A stretch of 6,205 bases of DNA from Cyclobacteriaceae bacterium (GTDB lineage: Bacteria > Bacteroidota > Bacteroidia > Cytophagales > Cyclobacteriaceae), in assembly GCA_029861825.1 (NCBI GenBank), contig JAOTYN010000260.1, positions 1 to 6,205 on the forward strand, in the 5' to 3' direction. Positions 1-6,205 of the stretch are shown in pieces (positions within the stretch are counted from its first letter, which is position 1; every line of letters starts with the position of its first letter). The position numbers were made by a program, and so were the translations under genes. The notes beneath the pieces are model-generated. The model made no database searches, had not been told where the DNA came from, and saw nothing but the letters and a program-made list of their open reading frames with translations.

Positions 1-1
1 C

Positions 2-823
2 CAAATTGACCCTGCACTGACCAATATTTTTGGTGCCGGAGGGTTCAATACCTATAATCTCTTCACCATCATTGGCTATGCGGTGATCGGGTTGGGTTTT
101 ATGGGGTCACCTCAGGTGTTTGTGCGGTTTATGTCCATTAAAGACCAAAGTGAAATTACCAAAGGAAGGTGGGTGGCCTTGATCTTTACTGTACTGACCG
201 ATACAGCTGCCGTTTGCATCGGCATATTAGGACGCTATCTTTTTACGGAATCGGGAACAGACGTTCAGGGCGTATTGGGGAATGGGGCTCAGAACGTACT
301 CCCGATGTCAGTTGAAAGCTTATTACCCTTAGCATTAGAAGCCACATACATTGCGGTGGTACTGGCCGCCATTATGTCTACTATTGATTCCCTGCTGGTG
401 GTAGGCAGCAGCGCTATTACCCATGATTTTGATCAAAAGATATTCCGGCGTCCCAGAAAAAATCTAGCCAGACATTCACGCAATGTGACCCTGGGCATGG
501 CCATAGTAGCCTTGCTTATAGCGCTGACGGTTTCGGTGCTGTCCCCTACCCGAACCATATTTTGGTTTGTGATTTTTGGATGGTCCGGAATCGCCGCCAC
601 CTTCTGTCCGGTAATCATACTATCTCTTTTATGGAAGGAATACAATGAATCAGGTGCTCTTGCCAGTATGATCACTGGATTTCTATCAGTGCCCTTATTC
701 AAATTTGGGGCTACCAGCCTTCCCGAAGTAGGCGTATATTTCATCCAAGTAGCCGAACTTATGCCTTCGTTTGTATTAGCCATTTTGGTGGGTATCCTGG
801 TAACAAAATTTACCAACAGCTAA
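2..823 (+). CDS. Sodium:solute symporter (SSS/PutP-like), C-terminal part, cut by left edge
   Basis: Integral inner-membrane transporter expected to couple solute uptake to a sodium gradient. The reading frame is open from the first bases of the window; 273 residues are visible. PutP-type symporters have about 500 residues, so roughly the N-terminal half is missing. The GTG at 83 lies inside the frame and is not the real start. Family signatures are clear: a GLGFMGSPQ segment followed by VRFM (visible residues about 30-43), as in PutP-type GLG-GQPH-VRFM, and AAIMSTIDSLL (about 122-132), which matches the PutP helix carrying the Ser-Thr pair of the Na+ site, here S126 and T127. SSSAIT-D follows shortly after, also as in PutP. 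Several hydrophobic helices follow to the C-terminus. It lies 69 nt upstream of the pyrimidine genes on the same strand, so a pyrimidine, dihydropyrimidine, hydantoin or beta-amino acid is a reasonable substrate guess; the sequence does not decide. Family assignment is firm, substrate is inference. Confidence 0.93.
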   Translation, partial: QIDPALTNIFGAGGFNTYNLFTIIGYAVIGLGFMGSPQVFVRFMSIKDQSEITKGRWVALIFTVLTDTAAVCIGILGRYLFTESGTDVQGVLGNGAQNVLPMSVESLLPLALEATYIAVVLAAIMSTIDSLLVVGSSAITHDFDQKIFRRPRKNLARHSRNVTLGMAIVALLIALTVSVLSPTRTIFWFVIFGWSGIAATFCPVIILSLLWKEYNESGALASMITGFLSVPLFKFGATSLPEVGVYFIQVAELMPSFVLAILVGILVTKFTNS

Positions 824-892
824 TCCGCCACATCTGCGGAAGTATTAGTAAATTGGAAAAGTCAAAATGTTGAATCACTTTGGTAACTATCC

Positions 893-2275
893 ATGTCCCT
901 ACTGATCAAGAATGGTCGAATTATAACCGCTGCCGACGATTTTATAGGTGATCTCTTTGTTGACGGAGAACAGATCCAAGCCGTTGGTAGGAACTTATCC
1001 TATAAGGCCGATGAGGTAATTGACGCCAGCGGTAAACTGGTCTTTCCCGGTGGCATTGACCCTCACGTTCACCTGGATATGCCCTTTATGGGAACATTTT
1101 CCAGTGATGATTACGCCACAGGCACTGCAGCTGCACTACATGGAGGTACTACCATGGTGATCGATTTTATCCTGCAGACACAGGGACGTACCCTTTACGA
1201 CGCCCTAGAAGAATGGCAAAAGAAATCGCAGGGCAAAGCCTGCGGCGACTACTCCTATCATATGGCGGTGACCGACTTCAATGAAACCACCAAAGCGGAA
1301 ATAAAATCTCTAATCCATGAAGAAGGAATCACCTCCTTCAAAACCTTCATGGCTTATAAGGGAGCATTGATGATCGATGACAACCAAATGGTAGGGTTAA
1401 TGAAGGAAGTCAAAGAACAGGGAGGTATGGTAACCGTACATGCCACCAATGGGGACATGATCGATCATTTGATTGCAAAAAACCGTCAGGAAGGCAATTT
1501 GTCACCTCTCTATCATTACCTCTCTCAACCTGAAATAACCGAAGCAGAAGCTTCAGGACGCTTTACAGATATGGCCCACTATACAGGGGTACCAGCCTAT
1601 ATCGTTCATCTTACCTGCGAAGGGGCTTTAAATGCGGTGCGACGGGCTACTTACAGGAATCAAAAAGTATTTGTGGAAACCTGTATTCAATATCTTTTAT
1701 TAGATGCCTCGCTATACGACAAAGGATTCGAATCAGCAAAATGGGTTATGAGCCCGCCACTGCGTAAAAAAAAGGATCAGGAAACCTTATGGGCAGGGAT
1801 CAATCAGGGATTGGTACAGGTGTTGGGAACCGATCATTGCCCATTTAACTGGGAACAAAAGAAAATGGGTGAAGAGGACTTCTCAAAGATCCCCAATGGT
1901 CATCCAGCATTAGAGCACCGTATGGAGTTGCTGTTTTCTGAAGGGGTTCACCAGGGAAAGATCAGCTTGAACACCTATGTGGCTATAACTTCCACCAATG
2001 CTGCAAAGATCTTTGGTATGTATCCGCGTAAAGGTTGTCTGGCAGCTGGCTCCGATGCCGACATTGTAATATTCGATCCCCAGAAAGAGCACGTGATCTC
2101 TGCAGATAACCATCATCATCGCTGCGATTATTCCGCCTATGAAGGATGGAAAGTAAAAGGAAAATGCGAAACGGTGATCTTAAGAGGTCAGGTAGCTGTG
2201 GCCAACGGCGAGTTGAAGGTAACACCAGGAATGGGAAAATTTATTAAAAGAGGAACTATCAGTAAAGTAATTTAG
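893..2275 (+). CDS. hydA: Dihydropyrimidinase / D-hydantoinase
   Basis: Cytosolic metal-dependent cyclic amidohydrolase that opens 5,6-dihydrouracil or dihydrothymine to the N-carbamoyl-beta-amino acid, step two of reductive pyrimidine catabolism. It has 460 residues, a full family length. The binuclear metal set is complete: H58 and H60 (DPHVHLD), the lysine expected to be carboxylated K150 (SFKTFMAYKG), H183 (TVHATNGD), H239 (VHLTCEGAL) and D314 (GTDHCPFN). Substrate-binding positions known from hydantoinase structures are also present: Y155, S287 (MSPPL) and N335 (IPNG). After IPNG the sequence reads HPALEHRM, slightly unlike the GxxGxExRM I recall for the family. The ATG at 893 gives the usual MSLLIKNGRI start; no Shine-Dalgarno sequence precedes it. 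The stop is 2 nt before the next gene. Sequence alone cannot separate dihydropyrimidinase from hydantoinase, but the neighbouring preT and preA favour dihydropyrimidinase. Confidence 0.96.
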   Translation: MSLLIKNGRIITAADDFIGDLFVDGEQIQAVGRNLSYKADEVIDASGKLVFPGGIDPHVHLDMPFMGTFSSDDYATGTAAALHGGTTMVIDFILQTQGRTLYDALEEWQKKSQGKACGDYSYHMAVTDFNETTKAEIKSLIHEEGITSFKTFMAYKGALMIDDNQMVGLMKEVKEQGGMVTVHATNGDMIDHLIAKNRQEGNLSPLYHYLSQPEITEAEASGRFTDMAHYTGVPAYIVHLTCEGALNAVRRATYRNQKVFVETCIQYLLLDASLYDKGFESAKWVMSPPLRKKKDQETLWAGINQGLVQVLGTDHCPFNWEQKKMGEEDFSKIPNGHPALEHRMELLFSEGVHQGKISLNTYVAITSTNAAKIFGMYPRKGCLAAGSDADIVIFDPQKEHVISADNHHHRCDYSAYEGWKVKGKCETVILRGQVAVANGELKVTPGMGKFIKRGTISKVI

Positions 2276-2277
2276 AT

Positions 2278-3144
2278 ATGCCCCGAATTGTAAAATCAGG
2301 ACTAATCCAAATGAGCCTACCCATAACCGAGGGAGAGGGTTCTATTGAAGACATAAAGCAAGCAATGCTGGAAAAGCATATTCCCTATATTGAGGAAGCC
2401 GGTAAGCAAGGAGTACAGATCCTTTGCCTGCAGGAGATCTTTAATACCCCGTATTTCTGTCCCAGCCAGGACTCCAAATGGTTTGCTACCGCCGAATCAG
2501 TGCCTGGTCCCACGGTTGAACTGATGCAGAAATATGCAAAAAAATACCAAATGGTGATGATCGTCCCCATCTATGAAAAAGAGCAGGCCGGTGTTTTATA
2601 TAATACCGCGGCGGTAATTGATGCGGACGGCAGCTATCTGGGTAAATACCGCAAAAATCATATTCCTCATACTTCGGGGTTTTGGGAAAAGTATTTTTTC
2701 AAGCCCGGTAATTTGGGCTACCCGGTATTTGAGACCCGGTATGCCAAGATTGGAGTGTACATATGCTATGATCGCCATTTTCCCGATGGTGCCAGAGTAT
2801 TAGGTCTAAACGGGGCTGAAATCGTTTATAATCCTTCTGCTACCGTTTCGGGTCTTTCGCAATATCTCTGGAAATTGGAACAGCCTGCGCATGCCGCAGC
2901 CAACGGTTATTTTATGGGTTGTATTAACCGTGTAGGTACGGAATCACCCTGGGACCTGGGTAAATTCTACGGGACTTCTTACTTCGTAGATCCTAGAGGA
3001 CAAATATTTGCAGAAGCCTCAGAAGATAAAGACGAACTTTTAGTAGCTGAATTCGATCTGGATATGATCGACGAGGTAAGATCGGTATGGCAATTCTTCC
3101 GGGACCGACGTCCAGAAACCTACGAAAAACTAACAGAACTCTAG
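2278..3144 (+). CDS. Nitrilase-superfamily beta-ureidopropionase (N-carbamoyl-beta-alanine amidohydrolase)
   Basis: Cytosolic C-N hydrolase expected to cleave N-carbamoyl-beta-alanine (or N-carbamoyl-beta-aminoisobutyrate) to the beta-amino acid, CO2 and ammonia, the last step of the pathway. The 288-residue protein carries the nitrilase catalytic set: E53 (CLQEIF), K126 (YRKNHIP), C163 (YICYDRHFP), and a second glutamate at E137. Several stretches strongly resemble eukaryotic beta-ureidopropionase: RKNHIP, GNLGYPVF, NGAEIVYNPSAT, LSQYLW, CINRVGTE and FYGTSYF. This makes it nearer to that branch than to agmatine-derived N-carbamoylputrescine amidase, although that and N-carbamoyl-D-amino acid hydrolase remain alternatives by family. 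It is shorter than the eukaryotic enzyme (about 384 residues), which has an N-terminal extension missing here. The start lies 2 nt after the hydA stop and there are 7 nt to preT, so translation is probably coupled. No Shine-Dalgarno sequence is visible. Confidence 0.92.
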   Translation: MPRIVKSGLIQMSLPITEGEGSIEDIKQAMLEKHIPYIEEAGKQGVQILCLQEIFNTPYFCPSQDSKWFATAESVPGPTVELMQKYAKKYQMVMIVPIYEKEQAGVLYNTAAVIDADGSYLGKYRKNHIPHTSGFWEKYFFKPGNLGYPVFETRYAKIGVYICYDRHFPDGARVLGLNGAEIVYNPSATVSGLSQYLWKLEQPAHAAANGYFMGCINRVGTESPWDLGKFYGTSYFVDPRGQIFAEASEDKDELLVAEFDLDMIDEVRSVWQFFRDRRPETYEKLTEL

Positions 3145-3151
3145 GTAGTCC

Positions 3152-4486
3152 ATGACCGATTTCAAACGTCCTGCCAACCCTCAAGAATTTGAGGAAAACT
3201 TTGAGCAGTTGCATCCCATTATGAATGCCACGCAAGCTCATTATGAAAGCAGTCGCTGCTTATTTTGTCATGATGCACCCTGTATAAATGCCTGTCCTAC
3301 TGAAATAGATATCCCATTGTTTATTAGGCAGATAAATACCAATAATTTAAGTGGTGCTGCAAAAACCATATACGAATCCAATTGGCTGGGAAACATTTGC
3401 GGAAAAGTATGCCCCACAGAGGTACTGTGTGAAGGAGCCTGTGTATACAACCACCAAGAAGTTAAACCGATAGAAATTGGCAGACTGCAAAGTTATGCCA
3501 GCAGTGTTGCGATTAACCGCAACAAACACCTATTTGAAAAAGCACTGGACAATGGCAAAAAAGTGGCAGTGGTGGGAGCCGGACCCGCTGGTATCTCCGC
3601 GGCCTGTGAACTTGCTCTGTTGGGGTGTATGGTAACGGTATATGAGGCCAAAGAACTGCCATCAGGATTAGCCCTGTACGGAGTAGCGCCCTATAAGATC
3701 TTAAATGATACGGTTTTAGAAGAGGTAGAGTATTTACAAAAACAATTTGGTTTCCATATAAAATACCAGCATCCGCTGCAAGCTGCAGAGGATTTCGAAC
3801 AATTAGACCGGGCATTTGATGCGGTATTTCTGGGTATTGGTTTAGGTTCCACACGAGAACTACAACTGGAGGGCGAATCTTTAGATGGATGCTGGGGCGC
3901 AGTGGAATTCATTGAGATGCTGAAGACCTTGCAGCACAAGGCTATGGTGGGAAAAAAGGTGGTGGTGTTAGGGGGTGGTAATACCGCTATGGACGCAGCC
4001 TCAGAGGCTTGCCGATTAGGAGCGGAGCAGGTGGTTTTGGCTTATCGTCGAAGCAAGGACGAAATGAGGGCTTATGAGTTTGAATATGAACTGGCTAAAT
4101 CCGTAGGAGCCGTAGGGTTGTGGAACGTCACTCCTCTGGCCATTTTGGGAGAGGAAAAAGTAGTCGGCGTGCTCTTTATTGAGACCAGGACAATAGACAA
4201 GAAATTAGAGACCATTCCGGGAAGCGATTACACAATTGACTGTGACATGGTGATCAAGGCTACCGGGCAAAACAAGCAAAAAGCCCTGGTACAGCTGATC
4301 CCCGGTATACAAACAGATCCTTCTGGCCGTATCCTAACGGTCAACGACCTGGGACAAACCCATAATGCCCGGTATTTTACAGGTGGAGACGCTATGAACG
4401 GCGGAAAGGAAGTGGTTAACGCAGTGGCAGAGGCTAAAGTGGCTGCCCGGGGGATACATCAATATTTAACTGAAAACCAAGGATAA
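3152..4486 (+). CDS. preT: Dihydropyrimidine dehydrogenase subunit PreT (FAD, Fe-S, NAD(P)H-oxidising)
   Basis: Electron-input subunit of bacterial dihydropyrimidine dehydrogenase: it takes hydride from NAD(P)H through FAD and passes electrons through Fe-S clusters to PreA. It has 444 residues. The N-terminal Fe-S domain has C36, C39, C44, C48, C83, C87, C93 and C97, followed by Q113 in GRLQSYA. With a constant offset of 43 these align with the ligands I know from mammalian DPD (C79, C82, C87, C91, C130, C136, C140 and Q156), so both 4Fe-4S sites look intact, including the unusual glutamine ligand. The FAD-binding GAGPAG is at 142-147 with an acidic E165 at the end of the next strand. A second Rossmann motif, GGGNTA at 264-269, followed by AYRRSKDEMRA, binds NAD(P)H. 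GGDAMNGGKEVVNAVAEAK near the C-terminus closes the FAD site. S171 replaces the first glycine of the usual GGL motif, a minor change. NADH versus NADPH use cannot be read with confidence. It ends 1 nt before preA. Confidence 0.96.
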   Translation: MTDFKRPANPQEFEENFEQLHPIMNATQAHYESSRCLFCHDAPCINACPTEIDIPLFIRQINTNNLSGAAKTIYESNWLGNICGKVCPTEVLCEGACVYNHQEVKPIEIGRLQSYASSVAINRNKHLFEKALDNGKKVAVVGAGPAGISAACELALLGCMVTVYEAKELPSGLALYGVAPYKILNDTVLEEVEYLQKQFGFHIKYQHPLQAAEDFEQLDRAFDAVFLGIGLGSTRELQLEGESLDGCWGAVEFIEMLKTLQHKAMVGKKVVVLGGGNTAMDAASEACRLGAEQVVLAYRRSKDEMRAYEFEYELAKSVGAVGLWNVTPLAILGEEKVVGVLFIETRTIDKKLETIPGSDYTIDCDMVIKATGQNKQKALVQLIPGIQTDPSGRILTVNDLGQTHNARYFTGGDAMNGGKEVVNAVAEAKVAARGIHQYLTENQG

Positions 4487-4487
4487 A

Positions 4488-5810
4488 ATGGCTGATCTTT
4501 CTGTAAACCTAGGGGGAATCTCATCACCAAATCCTTTTTGGTTGGCTTCGGCCCCGCCGACTAACTCCGGATACCAGGTAATGAAGGCCTTTGACCAGGG
4601 ATGGGGTGGTGCGGTTTGGAAAACATTAGGAGTACCGGTGGTTAACGTGTCCAGCCGGTACGGGGCGGTTAACTACAGGGACATTCGCATGATGGGCTTC
4701 AATAATATTGAGCTGATCACCGATCGTCCTCTGAAAGATAATTTGAAGGAAATCGAAGAGGTAAAGAAATACTTTCCGGAGCATGCGGTAATAGCATCGC
4801 TTATGGTAGAGTCGCGCGAGGAGTGGCATCAGATTGTCAAGGATGTGGAAAATGCTGGTGCAGATGGCTTGGAATTGAACTTCGGATGTCCCCATGGAAT
4901 GTGTGAAAGAGGTATGGGCTCAGCTGTAGGACAGGAGCCTAATGTTCTGGAGACTATTACCAGCTGGGTAAAAGAGGTGGCTCATACTCCGGTTATTGTT
5001 AAACTAACTCCCAATATTACCGACATTACAGAGCCAGCCCTGGCAGCTCACAAAGGAAAGGCCGATGCTATTTCGTTGATCAATACCATTCAAAGCTTAG
5101 TGGGAGTGGATATTGATCAGATGGTGCCCTACCCCATTGTTGACGGCAAAAGTACTAATGGCGGGTATTGTGGACCGGCGGTAAAACCCATTGCACAAAA
5201 TATGGTAAAGAACTGTGCTCAACTGGAATACGGCCGGTTGCCGATCAGTGGTATTGGCGGTATTGAGAACTGGCGTGACGTGGTAGAGTACCTGCTGCTA
5301 GGTGCCACTAATGTGCAGGTGTGTACTGCGGTAATGCACTACGGGTTTGGTATTGTACGAGACCTTGAGAGCGGATTACAGCAATATATGAAAGACAAAG
5401 GATTTCAAACCGTGAATGAAATGGTAGGTAAAGCCTTGGGCAATGTAACCTCTTGGGAGAACTTGAATTTGAAATACAAGATTGTAGCAGAAATCCATCA
5501 GGAAAAGTGCATTGAGTGCCAGCTGTGTTATACGGCTTGCGAAGACGGGGCCCATCAGGCCATAGGTCTTTCTGAAAAAAGCAGGATTCCCTATATTATT
5601 GAAGAAAATTGTGTGGGTTGTAACCTCTGTTCGCTGGTTTGTCCTGTAGAAGAATGCATAACCATGGAGCGCCGGGATAATGGCCAAGAACAAATTACCT
5701 GGAAAGAACGTACCGAGAATGGAACTATTCCCACTACCTTTAACGACCCCTTGGCGGGTGGCCGGGACCACTGGGTCCCTGATCCAAAAGACGCCTTCAA
5801 CAAAGAATAA
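4488..5810 (+). CDS. preA: Dihydropyrimidine dehydrogenase subunit PreA (FMN, 2x 4Fe-4S, catalytic)
   Basis: Catalytic subunit that reduces uracil or thymine to the 5,6-dihydro form in a complex with PreT. It has 440 residues. The first part is a dihydroorotate-dehydrogenase-like FMN barrel: NPFWLASAPPTNSG (about 15-28), K45 in VWKTLG, NFGCPHGM-ERGMG (131-144), K172 in VKLTPNITDI, N199 in LINTI, GGYCGPAVKPIA (about 225-236) and SGIGGI (about 254-259). The C-terminus is a bacterial ferredoxin domain with two complete CxxCxxCxxxC sets: C341/C344/C347/C351 and C375/C378/C381/C385, the second followed by P. PreT plus PreA correspond to the two halves of the single-chain eukaryotic DPD. Where mammalian DPD has its catalytic cysteine (C671, in LACGQ), this protein has V147 (SAVGQ). 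AAGGA 5 to 9 nt before the ATG at 4488 is the only Shine-Dalgarno-like sequence in the window, and it overlaps the end of preT. Nine nt separate it from the next gene. Confidence 0.95.
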   Translation: MADLSVNLGGISSPNPFWLASAPPTNSGYQVMKAFDQGWGGAVWKTLGVPVVNVSSRYGAVNYRDIRMMGFNNIELITDRPLKDNLKEIEEVKKYFPEHAVIASLMVESREEWHQIVKDVENAGADGLELNFGCPHGMCERGMGSAVGQEPNVLETITSWVKEVAHTPVIVKLTPNITDITEPALAAHKGKADAISLINTIQSLVGVDIDQMVPYPIVDGKSTNGGYCGPAVKPIAQNMVKNCAQLEYGRLPISGIGGIENWRDVVEYLLLGATNVQVCTAVMHYGFGIVRDLESGLQQYMKDKGFQTVNEMVGKALGNVTSWENLNLKYKIVAEIHQEKCIECQLCYTACEDGAHQAIGLSEKSRIPYIIEENCVGCNLCSLVCPVEECITMERRDNGQEQITWKERTENGTIPTTFNDPLAGGRDHWVPDPKDAFNKE

Positions 5811-5819
5811 ACAGTATAC

Positions 5820-6205
5820 ATGAAAACACTAATCACTCTATTACTAATTTCAACCAGCCTTTTTTTAAACGGACAATCCCAATCTATGTTAGGCGCCTGG
5901 GAACGACAAGGCAGTGAAGCTTCTCACCAGGTTATTTTGATCTTAACCGATGGATTCTGGTCATTTACTGAATACAGCATTGAGCAAAAGAATTTTGTGG
6001 GCACCATGGGCGGGGCCTGGAACCTGCAGGATGGAACTATTAGCTATACCTATGAGTTCAGCACTTTCGCTGAAGTACTGCAGAAACAATTACTGCCCAC
6101 TGCCGCCAGTCAGGAAAATTCTGATCAGTTGACCTTAGGAGATACCAGATGGACCCGGGTCGATGCAGGAAAGCCGGGAGCCTTAAATGGGGCCTGGATT
6201 ATCAC
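5820..6205 (+). CDS. Secreted lipocalin-like protein of unknown function, N-terminal part, cut by right edge
   Basis: Not recognised as a named gene. The frame opens with ATG at 5820 and stays open to the window end, giving 128 residues with no stop. Residues 1 to about 20 form a classic signal peptide: MK, a run of Leu/Ile/Thr/Ser, then NGQSQS, with likely signal peptidase I cleavage near residues 18-22. I see no lipobox cysteine, so it is probably periplasmic or exported rather than lipid-anchored. The mature part contains LGAW at about 24-27, then VILILTDGFWSF, then FVGTMGGAWNLQDG, and ends in RWTRVDAGKPGALNGAW as the sequence leaves the window. The returning G-x-W suggests two repeated lipocalin-like beta-barrel domains, the second only just begun. 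This resembles Bacteroidota secreted proteins with GTxGGxY-DGxY motifs, from memory only. The 9-nt gap after preA and the lack of a terminator between them argue for co-transcription. The role is unknown. Confidence 0.82.
   Translation, partial: MKTLITLLLISTSLFLNGQSQSMLGAWERQGSEASHQVILILTDGFWSFTEYSIEQKNFVGTMGGAWNLQDGTISYTYEFSTFAEVLQKQLLPTAASQENSDQLTLGDTRWTRVDAGKPGALNGAWII

Noticed and set aside
83..85. GTG at 83 as the true start of the symporter
   Set aside because: The frame continues upstream to the window edge and the start would fall inside a membrane segment of the conserved family, so the gene is cut by the window.
433..816. 127-codon open frame on the minus strand opposite the symporter
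   Set aside because: The plus-strand frame carries clear SSS motifs and the antisense product has no family features, so it is a shadow.
824..840. Inverted repeat TCCGC-7 nt-GCGGA just after the symporter stop, as a possible terminator
   Set aside because: The stem is only 5 bp and no T-run follows, so it does not qualify as an intrinsic terminator.
3513..3854. 113-codon open frame on the minus strand opposite preT
   Set aside because: It overlaps the FAD-binding region of preT and has no domain or plausible start context.
3152..4486. Glutamate synthase small subunit (GltD) instead of PreT
   Set aside because: The two families share domain order, but the preA neighbour, the DPD-spaced cysteines with Q113, and the adjacent dihydropyrimidinase and beta-ureidopropionase point to PreT.
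5376..5771. 131-codon open frame on the minus strand opposite preA
   Set aside because: It lies wholly within preA, whose Fe-S cysteine pattern proves the plus-strand frame; the minus-strand translation shows no recognisable domain.
5950..6132. 60-codon plus-strand open frame in another frame inside the last gene
   Set aside because: It overlaps the longer frame from 5820 that has a signal peptide and repeated G-x-W motifs, and it shows no features of its own.

Overview
The window is a single co-directional (+) gene block from what looks like a member of the Bacteroidota, probably a flavobacterium. That placement is an inference. It rests on gene starts that mostly lack a Shine-Dalgarno sequence, moderate GC, a short Lys-rich signal peptide ending in an N-G-Q-S type cleavage region, and the overall character of the proteins. 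No species call is possible from the sequence alone.

Layout: (1) the C-terminal part of a sodium:solute symporter (SSS/PutP-like), cut by the left edge; (2) a 69-nt gap; (3) a dihydropyrimidinase/hydantoinase; (4) a nitrilase-superfamily beta-ureidopropionase; (5) PreT and (6) PreA, the two subunits of the bacterial dihydropyrimidine dehydrogenase; (7) the start of a secreted protein of unknown function, cut by the right edge. Genes 3 to 7 are separated by only 2, 7, 1 and 9 nt, so they very probably form one transcript. The symporter may belong to it too.

Together the four enzymes make up the complete reductive pyrimidine catabolic route. PreTA reduces uracil or thymine to the 5,6-dihydropyrimidine. 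The dihydropyrimidinase opens the ring to N-carbamoyl-beta-alanine (or N-carbamoyl-beta-aminoisobutyrate). The amidohydrolase releases beta-alanine (or beta-aminoisobutyrate), CO2 and ammonia. The symporter is a plausible importer of a pyrimidine or related compound. No beta-alanine aminotransferase and no regulator lies inside the window.

This is mainly a well-understood pathway in compact form. I found no sign of a wholly new system, mobile element, RNA gene or CRISPR array. The points most worth a second look are the exported, uncharacterised lipocalin-like protein at the end of a cytosolic enzyme operon, the valine in PreA where mammalian dihydropyrimidine dehydrogenase has its catalytic cysteine, and the use of an SSS-type rather than an NCS1-type transporter.
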